Of a stretch of 64,000 bases of DNA, positions 49,993 to 58,378 are shown piece after piece. Source of the stretch: Shinella sp. WSJ-2. Lineage in GTDB: Bacteria; Pseudomonadota; Alphaproteobacteria; Rhizobiales; Rhizobiaceae. The stretch spans positions 1-64,000 of the forward strand of contig NZ_QWBU01000010.1 of the NCBI RefSeq assembly GCF_003432075.1, given 5' to 3'. Numbering within the stretch: the stretch's first letter is position 1; every line of letters begins with the position of its first letter. The notes below the pieces were generated by a model. The model had not been told where the DNA came from. It made no database searches and saw only the letters and a list, made by a program, of their open reading frames with translations. Position numbers and translations under genes: made by a program.

Positions 49993-50613
49993 GTGTCGCG
50001 CAGGATTGCCATCGTCGGGAACGGCGTCATTCCGGATGGCTTGGCGGGGTTGATAGACGGCGCCGATCTGGTGATCCGCTTCAACGGCTGCCGCTCGGCC
50101 GGGCGTGGCGGCTGGAAGACCGATATCATTGCCGCCTGCAACACCGGTCGCCCGGCCCTGGAGATGCTGGCCGGCGGGCGCTGGAAGTCAAGCCGGACCG
50201 TGCGGCAGGCGAAAGAAATCTGGTGCGTGCGTACGGCTTCGGTTTTTGCCGCCATGCGGGCGCCGCTTGCCTTAAGCCATCCCGATCTCGACGATTTCTG
50301 CGACGACTATACGGAGGGCTTCGCGACATTCGCCCGCGTCACGGGGCGTGTGCTGAAAGTCGTCCCTGCGGCGGTGCACCACGCCGTCGATGCCGAACTC
50401 GCTGCCTTCGATCCGTCGCCCTATGTTGTGCCGAGTTCGGGGTTGATTGTGATTGCCCACGTGCTTGCCAACATCGCCACGCCCGACGACCGCGTCTGCC
50501 TCGCCGGCTTCGGCCATGAGGGCTGGCAGTGGCACCCCTTTGCCGCCGAGCGGCGCTGGACGGAGTCGCAAATCGCCAGGCGCCGGCTTGACCGTTTCGA
50601 TGCTCTCCGGTGA
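49993..50613 (+). CDS. GT29 sialyltransferase-like protein ('urease operon accessory' type)
   Basis: A 206-residue protein starting with GTG (GAGGG upstream). The N-terminus IAIVGNGVIPDG, then GLIDGADLVIRFNGCRSAGRGG and KTDI, resembles sialylmotif L of family 29 sialyltransferases (VGNG... ID..D.ViRfN... T). The C-terminal VVPSSGLIVIAHVLANI and VCLAGFGHEG resemble sialylmotif S and the following GF segment. Rhizobial relatives are labelled urease operon accessory proteins, from genomic neighbourhood only; no urease gene is here. Enzyme activity is unproven; it may transfer a nonulosonic acid or another sugar. It lies 10 bp after the LprI-like gene. Confidence 0.6.
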   Translation: MSRRIAIVGNGVIPDGLAGLIDGADLVIRFNGCRSAGRGGWKTDIIAACNTGRPALEMLAGGRWKSSRTVRQAKEIWCVRTASVFAAMRAPLALSHPDLDDFCDDYTEGFATFARVTGRVLKVVPAAVHHAVDAELAAFDPSPYVVPSSGLIVIAHVLANIATPDDRVCLAGFGHEGWQWHPFAAERRWTESQIARRRLDRFDALR

Positions 50614-50694
50614 CGCCCGCGGGGATCGACGTTTCAAAACGGGACGATTAAACTTCTATCGATTGCTTTAGCCGTCTCTGAAAGAAAAGGTCCT

Positions 50695-51561
50695 ATGGTC
50701 CCTCCGTACATTATGGAGAGATCGATGCGTGGCAGGCTGGCCCTTTGGCTGAGGGCACAGATAGATTTGGGCGGCTTCGAAACGAACGCCGATATCTGGA
50801 CGTTCGTGCTGAACGCCGTTCTGGTTGCGACGGCGCTGGCGACTGCGACCTATCTGATGTTTGCCGCGATCCTCGCGAATTTCGGTCTTTTGCCCTATCC
50901 GTTCGGTACCGCGCTCGGCTTCGGCGGGTCGACCACCATCCTCATTGCTGCCAGTGTCACGGCGCTTTTGGCTTGGCTGATCGGCACGGCCGTCCATGAA
51001 CTCTCCTTGTCACGGGCGGCATTCGAGCGGTTGAGCCGGCTCGACCCGCTGTCAGGCCTTCTCAATCGGCGTGCCTTTTCAGAGATGGTGGAGACGAAGG
51101 TTAATGGCTTCTTGGTGCTGTTCGATATCGACCGTTTCAAGCTGGTCAACGACAGGCATGGCCATGCGGTTGGCGATTCGGTGATCGTTGCTGTAGCGGA
51201 AGAGCTGAAGCGGGTTTTCGAGCCAGCCCACCTCGTCAGCCGGTTCGGGGGCGAGGAGTTTGCCGTGCTGATTTCCAGCGATGATCGCGGCGATTGCTCC
51301 CTGCTGGTGGAGGAGGCTCGCCGCTCGGTGGGCGCGCGCCGTATCCAGACCGGCGGGAGGCCGGTCGCTGTCACTCTCTCTGTCGGCATTGCCGACCATG
51401 GGGCGGCGCGCGCGTTCGAGGCTACATTCGAAGCGGCAGATCGGGCGCTTTATCTCGCAAAGTCGTTCGGACGCGACCGGACGATCCATGAAGACGAGAG
51501 CGACGAGCTGCTGGCGCCAAGCCGCCGCGTTGCCGCCGGCGGCGGTCGCCGCCGCGCATAA
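50695..51561 (+). CDS. Membrane GGDEF diguanylate cyclase
   Basis: A 288-residue protein with two membrane helices (about 36-60 and 75-98) and a C-terminal GGDEF domain. The domain opens DPLSGLLNRRAF, has the metal Asp in LFDIDRFKLVND and the active-site motif GGEEF, so it should make cyclic di-GMP. The I-site RxxD is absent: the four residues at that position read EPAH, so product inhibition is unlikely. The short N-terminal membrane part has no large sensor. The start may be 50695 (AAAGG upstream) or the downstream ATG at 50725, without changing the domains. Confidence 0.88.
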   Translation: MVPPYIMERSMRGRLALWLRAQIDLGGFETNADIWTFVLNAVLVATALATATYLMFAAILANFGLLPYPFGTALGFGGSTTILIAASVTALLAWLIGTAVHELSLSRAAFERLSRLDPLSGLLNRRAFSEMVETKVNGFLVLFDIDRFKLVNDRHGHAVGDSVIVAVAEELKRVFEPAHLVSRFGGEEFAVLISSDDRGDCSLLVEEARRSVGARRIQTGGRPVAVTLSVGIADHGAARAFEATFEAADRALYLAKSFGRDRTIHEDESDELLAPSRRVAAGGGRRRA

Positions 51562-51570
51562 CGGCCCGCT

Positions 51571-52254
51571 TTAAACCCGGCGAAGCGCTTCCGGGTCGTT
51601 GATATGGACGAGGCGGCCGCGAACATTGACGCCGTAGCCGCGCAGCATGGAGAAAGCGCGGGAGAGGGCTTCCGGCGCAAGCCCCAATTTGCCGGCAAGC
51701 AGGCTCTTCTGGTAGGGCAACCGGAAGCTTGCCGGCTTGCCCTCGACGATGCAATGGGCGAGCAGGAAACGCGCCACGCGCTGCGGGGCGGTATGTAGCC
51801 GGTCGTTGGCGAGGCTTGCAAAGGCTTTTGCGAGCTGGGCGGAAAGCGCGTGGGTGAGCGCCACGGCGAGGTCCGGCCGGCGGTTTGCGATGTCGCGCAC
51901 ACGCTTCAGGTCGAATCGGGCAATCAGTGCGGGTTCGGCAGCCTGGGCCGTCGCGGTGTAGCGACCGCCGTCAAGCACGACGCTGGCGCCGATGAGGTCA
52001 CCGGGGCCGTAGAGTTCAACATCGGCCTCGCGGCCGTCGGGATCGAGCTTGTAGACGCGGACATAGCCCGACAGTACACAATGCAGGAGGTCGGCGGGCT
52101 CACCCTCGCGGAAAAGGATCTGGCGCGCCGGCAGGTTGCCGATCACCGCAATCTCCATCATCGCTGCGACGCTTTCCACGCCGAGCGCCGCCAGAAGGCC
52201 GGAATTCAGAAGGGTTTCCCGTTCCCGTATACCGGGTTTCATCAGCCTGTTCAT
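51571..52254 (-). CDS. Crp/Fnr-family transcriptional regulator
   Basis: A 227-residue regulator with an N-terminal cyclic-nucleotide-binding-like beta-roll (ILFREGEPADLLHCVLSGYVRVYKL, YGPGDLIGASVVLDG), a long dimer helix and a winged helix. The recognition helix APEALSRAFSML carries the E-x-x-S-R pattern of FNR-type proteins that read TTGAT half-sites. The N-terminal Cys cluster of oxygen-sensing FNR is absent, so it is more like FixK/NnrR/Dnr. The ATG at 52254 with GGAGTGAG upstream is preferred to GTG 52263. A perfect FNR-type box lies about 85 bp upstream. It converges with the diguanylate cyclase gene, 9 bp apart. Confidence 0.9.
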   Translation of the reverse strand: MNRLMKPGIRERETLLNSGLLAALGVESVAAMMEIAVIGNLPARQILFREGEPADLLHCVLSGYVRVYKLDPDGREADVELYGPGDLIGASVVLDGGRYTATAQAAEPALIARFDLKRVRDIANRRPDLAVALTHALSAQLAKAFASLANDRLHTAPQRVARFLLAHCIVEGKPASFRLPYQKSLLAGKLGLAPEALSRAFSMLRGYGVNVRGRLVHINDPEALRRV

Positions 52255-52331
52255 CGATCTCACTCCGCGCTCCCGCAGGCATTCCTTGCTCTTTAATGGG
52301 AGAACGATAGTCGAGGTCGGGCAATCCCGAC

Positions 52332-52345
52332 TTGATTTCGATCAA
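52332..52345. promoter_or_regulatory. FNR/FixK-type box (anaerobox)
   Basis: TTGAT-TTCG-ATCAA matches the FNR/FixK consensus TTGAT-N4-ATCAA exactly. It lies upstream of the Crp/Fnr gene (minus strand), so autoregulation or control by a global FNR/FixK protein is likely. Confidence 0.7.
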
Positions 52346-52350
52346 TCAGA

Positions 52351-52387
52351 GAAAACGGCCGGTTCGAGATCAATCGAACCGGCCGTT
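52351..52387 (-). terminator. Terminator of the RND permease gene (bidirectional stem)
   Basis: A perfect 15-bp stem (AAACGGCCGGTTCGA / TCGAACCGGCCGTTT) with a GATCAA loop is flanked by A- and T-runs. On the minus strand it follows the permease stop and ends in TTTTC. It separates that operon from the Crp/Fnr gene. Confidence 0.9.
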
Positions 52388-52408
52388 TTTGATCGAAACC
52401 CTTCTGGT

Positions 52409-55400
52409 CTATTCGGCCGCAAGCGGCGAGTGATGCACGACGGTAAATGGCTTGCGCTCGCCAGTCGCCTTCTTCTCGAGTGTCTCTATGCGCTTTTCGA
52501 GATCGGCGACATCGCGGCTCGTCTGGTCGGCGAGGCGGGTCAGCGCCTCCGGCTCCATGGCGAGCAACTCCTGATCCTTCTTGCCGACGAAGCGGCCAAA
52601 GAGCCAGCCAAGCAGGCGCGACAGGTCGTCCATGATCAGGAAGAAGGACGGCACGACGACGAGCGAGAGCACGGTCGACACAATGATGCCGCCGATCACG
52701 GCGATTGCCATCGGCGAGCGGAACGAACCGCCTTCGCCGACGCCGAGCGCGGAAGGCAGCATGCCGGCCGACATGGCGATGGAGGTCATGACGATCGGAC
52801 GGGCGCGCTTGCGGCCGGCCTCGATCATCGCTTCCACGCGGTTCATGCCCTTGTGCATCATCTCGATGGCGAAATCGACGAGCAGGATGGCGTTCTTCGT
52901 CACGATGCCCATCAGCATCAGGATGCCGATGAGGACGGGCATGGAGAGCGCGTTCTGTGTCAGGATCAGGCCTGCCGCCACACCGCCGATGGCGAGCGGC
53001 AGCGAGAGCAGGATGGTGAAAGGCTGGATCACGTCCTTGAAGAGCAGGATGAGAACCATCAGCACGAGCAGAAGGCCGAGCAGCATGGCGTTGCCGAAGG
53101 ACTGCTGCATTTCCGCCTGTACCTCTGCGTCGCCGCTTTCGGCAAACTGCACTGTGGGCGGCATGTCGACGCTGGCGGCGATCTCCTTGAAGCGGGCGGT
53201 CGCCGTGTCGAGCGCGACACCCGGACGAAGGTCGGAGCCGATCTGCACGACGCGGTTACGGTTGTGGCGCTTCACCGAGCTCGGGCCTTCCGAATAATCG
53301 ATGTCCGCGACGCTCGACAGCGGCACGAACTGACCGGCGGACGTCTGGATCTTGAGGTTCCGGATAGCGCCAAGATCGGCCCGGAAATCGCGGGCAACCT
53401 GAACGCGGATCGGGATCAGGCGGTCATCCAGCGAGACCTTGCTGAGCTGGGAGTCGATATCGCCGATGGTGGCGACGCGCACGATCTCCGAGATCTGCGC
53501 GGTGGTGATGCCGAAGCGGGCCATCTGGTCGTCGCGCGGGCGGATCTGCAGTTCCGGCCGCGGCAACGAGCCTTCCGAGCTGACATTGGAGAGCACCGGG
53601 TCGGCCCGCAGCTTGGCTTCCAGCACGCCGACCGTGGCGTTGAGGTCCGCCTCGTTGTTGGAGAGCAGGTTGAACGCCAGGTCGCGCTCGCCGCGGTCGT
53701 TGAGCTTGATGATGCGAACGTCCGGAATGTCGCGCAGCGTCGCGAAGATTTCCTTCTCGATATCCCACTGCGGACGCAGTCGTCCGTTGGCTTCCATTTT
53801 CGGCAGATAGGGCCCGATGACAGGGATGCGGCCGAAGACGTCATTGACCAGCTTGTGGAGCAGCGAATGTTCCAGCTTGTCGAGGATGACGGTCACGGAG
53901 GCGCGGCGCAGTTCGAGGTCGCCCTTGGGCGAGGAGCCGCCGAGCACGAAGACGCTCTGCACGCCGTTGATGCCCTTGACCCGGTCAAAGATCTGCGTGG
54001 TTGTGCGGTCGGTATCTTCGAGCATCGCATCCGGCGGCAGCTCGACCGACAGAACGACGCGCGAGGCGTCTTCCGGCGGCAGAAAGCTGCCGGGCACGGT
54101 GAAGAGCAGCATGACCGAGGCGACGAGGAAGGCGAAGGCGGCGACCAGGGTCGCGTAGCGGGCATACCACTTGCCCGTCGTCTTGCTGACGAGCCAGGTG
54201 TAACCGCGCATGAAGGCGCCTTCCTTCTCCTCGCCATGGCCATCCGCATCATGCGCGCGCATGAGATACGCTGCCATGACCGGCGTGATAAGACGCGCCA
54301 CCACCAGCGAGAAGAACACGGCGACGGCAACCGTCAGGCCGAACTGGATGAAGTACTGGCCCGGAATGCCCGGCATGAAGGAGACCGGCACGAAGACCGC
54401 GATGATGGTGAAGGTCGTCGCGATGACGGCAAGGCCGATTTCGTCGGCGGCTTCGATGGCCGCGCGGTAGGGCGTCTTGCCCATGCGGATGTGCCGCGCG
54501 ATGTTTTCGATCTCCACGATCGCGTCATCGACGAGAATGCCGGTCGCCAGGGTCAGCGCCAGGAAGGACACGAGATTGAGCGAGAAGCCCATCATGTCCA
54601 TGACGAAGAAGGTGGGGATTGCCGACAGCGGCAGCGCCACGGCCGAGATCAGCGTGGCACGCCAGTTGCGCAGGAACAGGAACACGACGAGCACGGCGAG
54701 AAGCGCGCCTTCGACCAGCGTGTGCAGTGCCGCCTCATAGTTGCCATAGGTGAAATAGACGCTGTCGTCGACCATCTCGATGGACACGTCGGGATATTGC
54801 GCACGCACCTTGGTAAGCGCCTTCTCGACGGATTCCGCCACGGTCACTTCGCTGGCGCCCTTCGAGCGGAAGACCGCGAAGGTGACCACCGGATTGCCGT
54901 TGAAGCGCGAGAAGGAACGTGGTTCCTCATAAGTGTCGGTGATCTTGCCGAGTTCGGCGAGGCGCACGAAGCGGCCGTTCGGCAGCGCGATCATCGTGTT
55001 GGTGAGTTTTTCCACCGATCGGGCATCGCCCAGCGTGCGGATCGCCTGTTCGGCGCCGGCGATCTGGCCGCGGCCGGAACCGGCATCCGCGTTCATGCTG
55101 CGGATTTGACGGTTCACATCGGCAGCGGTGACGCCGTAGGATTCGAGCTTGTCGGGGTTGAGGTCGACGCGCACTTCGCGGTCGGCGCCGCCGAAGCGGT
55201 CGATCTTGCCGATACCGGCCTGGCCCTGCAGCGCGCGCTTGACCTTGTCGTCGACGAACCAGGACAGTTCCTCGAGTGTCATGTTGGGCGAGGAGACGGC
55301 AAAGGTCTGGATCGCCTGGCCCTCAACATCGATCTTCGTGACGACGGGTTCTTCAACCGAGGCCGGCAGGTCGCTGCGGATGCGGTCGATCGCGTCCTTG

Positions 55401-55723
55401 ACGTCCTGAAGCGCCTGGTTCGTCGGCTTTTCGATCTCGAAGAGCACCGAGGTCAGCGAGCTGCCGTCCGTGACGGTGGACATGATGTCCTTGACGCCCT
55501 CGATGCCGGCGACCGCGTCCTCGATCTCCTTGGTGACCTGAACCTCGAGCTCGGCCGGGGCGGCGCCGCTCTGAGTCACGTTGATGGCGATGATCGGCAC
55601 GTCGATATTCGGGAACCGCGTGATGGGCAGCGCAAAAAACGAGGAAATGCCGACATAGATCAGCAGGAAAAACGCGAGCAGCGGCGCAATCGGATTGCGA
55701 ATGGACCAAGCTGAAAAGTTCAT
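52409..55723 (-). CDS. RND multidrug efflux permease (AcrB/HAE1 family) with C-terminal extension
   Basis: A 1104-residue RND transporter with two six-helix halves and two large periplasmic loops. The N-terminal MNFSAWSIRNPIAPLLAF and FPNIDVP, the proton-relay pair in GILVDDAIVEIENIARH, and GIVTKNAILLVDFAIEMM in the second half are canonical. It is about 55-60 residues longer than AcrB. The extra residues form a cytoplasmic C-terminal tail with a heptad-like stretch (ADLEKRIETLEKK), probably a coiled coil. The ATG at 55723 is chosen since upstream in-frame residues lack a ribosome-binding site. The adaptor gene lies just upstream on the same strand. No outer-membrane gene accompanies it. Confidence 0.93.
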   Translation of the reverse strand: MNFSAWSIRNPIAPLLAFFLLIYVGISSFFALPITRFPNIDVPIIAINVTQSGAAPAELEVQVTKEIEDAVAGIEGVKDIMSTVTDGSSLTSVLFEIEKPTNQALQDVKDAIDRIRSDLPASVEEPVVTKIDVEGQAIQTFAVSSPNMTLEELSWFVDDKVKRALQGQAGIGKIDRFGGADREVRVDLNPDKLESYGVTAADVNRQIRSMNADAGSGRGQIAGAEQAIRTLGDARSVEKLTNTMIALPNGRFVRLAELGKITDTYEEPRSFSRFNGNPVVTFAVFRSKGASEVTVAESVEKALTKVRAQYPDVSIEMVDDSVYFTYGNYEAALHTLVEGALLAVLVVFLFLRNWRATLISAVALPLSAIPTFFVMDMMGFSLNLVSFLALTLATGILVDDAIVEIENIARHIRMGKTPYRAAIEAADEIGLAVIATTFTIIAVFVPVSFMPGIPGQYFIQFGLTVAVAVFFSLVVARLITPVMAAYLMRAHDADGHGEEKEGAFMRGYTWLVSKTTGKWYARYATLVAAFAFLVASVMLLFTVPGSFLPPEDASRVVLSVELPPDAMLEDTDRTTTQIFDRVKGINGVQSVFVLGGSSPKGDLELRRASVTVILDKLEHSLLHKLVNDVFGRIPVIGPYLPKMEANGRLRPQWDIEKEIFATLRDIPDVRIIKLNDRGERDLAFNLLSNNEADLNATVGVLEAKLRADPVLSNVSSEGSLPRPELQIRPRDDQMARFGITTAQISEIVRVATIGDIDSQLSKVSLDDRLIPIRVQVARDFRADLGAIRNLKIQTSAGQFVPLSSVADIDYSEGPSSVKRHNRNRVVQIGSDLRPGVALDTATARFKEIAASVDMPPTVQFAESGDAEVQAEMQQSFGNAMLLGLLLVLMVLILLFKDVIQPFTILLSLPLAIGGVAAGLILTQNALSMPVLIGILMLMGIVTKNAILLVDFAIEMMHKGMNRVEAMIEAGRKRARPIVMTSIAMSAGMLPSALGVGEGGSFRSPMAIAVIGGIIVSTVLSLVVVPSFFLIMDDLSRLLGWLFGRFVGKKDQELLAMEPEALTRLADQTSRDVADLEKRIETLEKKATGERKPFTVVHHSPLAAE

Positions 55724-55842
55724 GTCCCCAAAGTCCTTGTAAAGAGACCAGACGTTAACGGGTTCCGGCCCCTCCCGGCTCACCCGCATGCCACCAGGCG
55801 CCCCGGCCCGGCATTATAGGCCCTTTCGGAAAGGGCCTTACG

Positions 55843-57051
55843 TCATTTCGTCGCCGAGGCCTGCTCGGCATGCACCGGATTGACCTTATCACCGTCGCGG
55901 ACATAGGCACCGGCTTTCGCCACGACCTCGTCGCCGGCCTTCAGGCCGCTGACGATTTCGAGAACCTGGCCGTCCTGTATACCGGTCTCGACCGGCACCA
56001 GCTTCACGACGCCGTTCTCGACCTTGCGCGCCACCGTCTTGCCGTCGGCCGTCGTGACGGCCGAGAGCGGCAGCACGATACCGTCACGCTCCGCGACGAC
56101 AATCTCGGCGCTGGCGAACATGCCGGCGCGGGCCTTGCCCGGTTCGTCGAAGTGGATATAGACGCGGCCAAGCCGGCTCTGCGGGTCGAGCGTCGGCTCG
56201 ACGAGGCGGATCGTCCCCGTCAGCGACGCGGCGCCGCCGGCAAGCTTGACCGTCGCCTTCTGGCCGGCGGCCAGCTTAAGCACGGTATCTTCCGATACAT
56301 CAGCCTTAAGCTCGATTTCGCCATCGCGGATGACGGTGAAGAGCGGCGCGCCGGCGCCGCTGGCGATGGCGCCGATCTTCGCCGTCCGGGCGGCGACGAC
56401 GCCTGCAACCGGCGATTTCACGGCGGTACGGGCAAGCTTCAGGGCGATATCGTCGATCTGGGTTTCGGCGACCTTGATGTCGGCCTCGGAAACGGCAATC
56501 GCCTGTTCGGCTGAGTTTACGCGGGCGAGCGCGGCATCGGCCGTTGCCACCGCCTGATCGGCATTAGCCTGCGATTGCGAGCCGGATTTCACCAGCTTCA
56601 ACGCACGGTCGCGGGCGCGGATGGCCTCGTCGGCATTGGCTTTCGCCTCGACCTGCTGCGCCTTGATCTGCGCCAGTGCTGCCTTCGCCTTGGCGAGGGA
56701 GGCTTCGGTCTGGCTCTTCTGCAGAATGAGCGTATCGTCGTTCAGGGTGGCGAGCGTGCCGTCCGCCGCGACCGTGTCACCGACATCGGCGGCGAGCGTG
56801 CGGATGGAGAGGCCATCGACCAACGGAACCACATAAACTTCCTCGACGGCCTGCACCGTGCCGGTCGCGATGACGCGGTCGACGATGGTGCGCGTCTCGG
56901 CGGCGCTGACGACGATCGCCGGCAGGTTCTCGGTCTGCTGCTTCGTTTCGCCGGTTGCCGTTGCCGCATCGGCAGCGAGCACGAGACCCGGCGTTGCCGT
57001 CATCAAAGCGGCGACCGAAAAAGAGAGGACTTTCCTATGTCCAAAAGCCAT
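55843..57051 (-). CDS. RND efflux periplasmic adaptor
   Basis: A 402-residue membrane-fusion protein, first gene of a two-gene unit with the permease at 52409. The signal peptide (MAFGHRKVLSFSVAALMTATPGLVLA) is followed by a low-complexity Ala/Thr stretch and then the core. One lipoyl half is EEVYVVPLVDGLSI and the other VKSPVAGVVAARTAKI, separated by about 100 residues of helical hairpin with Ala/Lys/Gln repeats. The start at 57051 is preferred over 57075 because a GGAAAG lies upstream and the signal peptide is better. A 119-bp gap separates it from the permease. No repressor gene is adjacent. Confidence 0.9.
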   Translation of the reverse strand: MAFGHRKVLSFSVAALMTATPGLVLAADAATATGETKQQTENLPAIVVSAAETRTIVDRVIATGTVQAVEEVYVVPLVDGLSIRTLAADVGDTVAADGTLATLNDDTLILQKSQTEASLAKAKAALAQIKAQQVEAKANADEAIRARDRALKLVKSGSQSQANADQAVATADAALARVNSAEQAIAVSEADIKVAETQIDDIALKLARTAVKSPVAGVVAARTAKIGAIASGAGAPLFTVIRDGEIELKADVSEDTVLKLAAGQKATVKLAGGAASLTGTIRLVEPTLDPQSRLGRVYIHFDEPGKARAGMFASAEIVVAERDGIVLPLSAVTTADGKTVARKVENGVVKLVPVETGIQDGQVLEIVSGLKAGDEVVAKAGAYVRDGDKVNPVHAEQASATK

Positions 57052-57303
57052 TGGCCGAACTTTCCCAAAGAGCATGACGTATATGATCGTGATCCGGGCG
57101 TTCTTTTTGTTTTCCGGACCCTATTCCTGCCAGTATAGCGGACACGGAAACGGCAATGTCGGCCTCTCCCAAGTTTCCCACTGTGCGGTCTATGTAATTG
57201 GCGCCCGTCAGCCTTACAAGAGGCAACGGAATGGTGCCTCATTATTTTATACGTTTGGCTTTTCCATGGCAATCGCGACCGGTCGCCGCAGAATTCCATG
57301 CCC
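57052..57303. other. Upstream region of the RND operon, no gene supported
   Basis: This contains the promoter region of the adaptor gene. Open minus-strand frames here are Arg/Ser/His-rich without ribosome-binding sites and are not called. No TetR or MarR regulator gene is present. Confidence 0.4.
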
Positions 57304-57339
57304 AGAAACGAAACGTGCGGGGCTTGTGGCCCCGCACGT
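57304..57339 (-). terminator. Terminator of the NitT/TauT-type ABC operon
   Basis: On the minus strand a perfect 11-bp stem (ACGTGCGGGGC / GCCCCGCACGT) with a 5-nt loop is followed by TTCGTTTC, 22 nt after the binding-protein stop. Confidence 0.8.
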
Positions 57340-57360
57340 CTATGCCATCGGAAGATGCGA

Positions 57361-58353
57361 CTACTTCAAGGCTGCATCGGTGATCTCATGCGTCCAGGCG
57401 CCTTCCGGCTCCTTGGAGATGACCGGGTCGGAGCCGCCGGCCAGAAGCGAGGCGACGGTGCGCTTGTAGTCCGCCTCGTCGAGCGCGCCGTTCGAGCCGG
57501 CGGTCAGCTTGGCGACTTCGCCCATCATGAACTTCTGGTGCGCCTCGGTCTGCGCGCCGGTCGAGTCGTTTTCCAGCACGATTCCGGCGGCCTCGTCCGG
57601 GTTCGCCTCGGCATATTTCCAGCCCTTCATGGAGGCGCGCACGAACTTGACCATCTTTTCCTTGAAGGCCGGGTCGGCGAGCTTATCCTGCAGAACGTAG
57701 AGGCCGTCTTCCAGCGTCGCGACGCCCTGGTCCTCATACTTGAAGGTCACGAGGTCCTCCGGCTTGATGCCGGCGTCGAGAACTTGACCATATTCGTTGT
57801 AGGTCATGGTCGAGATGCAGGCCGCCTGCTTCTGCAACAGCGGATCGACGTTGAAACCCTGCTTGAGGACCGTCACACCGTCAGGCCCGCCTTCGGTCGG
57901 GATCTTCAGGTGGCTCATCCAGGAGAGGAACGGATATTCGTTGCCGAAGAACCAGACGCCCAGCGTCTTGCCTTTGAAATCCTCAGGACCCTTGACGCCG
58001 GATTCTTTCAAACAGGTCAGCATCATGCCCGAGGACTTGAACGGCTGGGCGATATTGACCAGCGGCACGCCCTTCTCGCGGGTGGCGAGTGCGGAGGGCA
58101 TCCAGTCGACGATGACGTCGGCGCCGCCGCCGGCGATTACCTGTGCCGGGGCGATATCCGGGCCGCCCGGCTTGATATCGACATCGAGGCCTTCTTCCTC
58201 GTAGAAGCCCTTGTCCTTCGCGACATAGTAGCCGGCGAACTGGGCCTGGGTCACCCATTTCAGCTGGAGCGTCACCTTGTCGGCGGCCTCCGCCTGGAAA
58301 GCGGCAAGCGAGAAGGCGCTTGCGAGAAGCATGGAAGCAATCGTCTTTTTCAT
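57361..58353 (-). CDS. NitT/TauT (NMT1/ThiY-like) ABC transporter substrate-binding protein
   Basis: A 330-residue periplasmic binding protein with signal peptide MKKTIASMLLASAFSLAAFQAEA cut before ADKVTLQL. LKWVTQAQFAGYYVAKDKGFY-type sequence and DIKPGGPDIAPAQVIAGGGADV identify the NMT1/ThiY branch, which binds pyrimidine-like or small organic ligands. GGGAA before 58353 decides the start. It is the last gene of the operon ATPase, EmrE-like, permease, permease, binding protein. Nearby dihydropyrimidinase and carbamoylase genes suggest uracil, thymine, hydantoin or a related pyrimidine as ligand; the alternative is the thiamine precursor HMP. Confidence 0.85.
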   Translation of the reverse strand: MKKTIASMLLASAFSLAAFQAEAADKVTLQLKWVTQAQFAGYYVAKDKGFYEEEGLDVDIKPGGPDIAPAQVIAGGGADVIVDWMPSALATREKGVPLVNIAQPFKSSGMMLTCLKESGVKGPEDFKGKTLGVWFFGNEYPFLSWMSHLKIPTEGGPDGVTVLKQGFNVDPLLQKQAACISTMTYNEYGQVLDAGIKPEDLVTFKYEDQGVATLEDGLYVLQDKLADPAFKEKMVKFVRASMKGWKYAEANPDEAAGIVLENDSTGAQTEAHQKFMMGEVAKLTAGSNGALDEADYKRTVASLLAGGSDPVISKEPEGAWTHEITDAALK

Positions 58354-58378
58354 GTCAGTTCCCTCTTTCTTCTTTGTT

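Noticed and set aside
52136-55714. Very long plus-strand open frame (1192 codons)
   Set aside because: It is antisense to the RND permease with Arg/His/Asp/Gly-rich, low-hydrophobicity composition and no domain; a high-G+C shadow.
57003-57299. Minus-strand frame upstream of the RND adaptor as a small regulator
   Set aside because: Arg/Ser/His-rich composition without helix-turn-helix; it overlaps the adaptor start in another frame.
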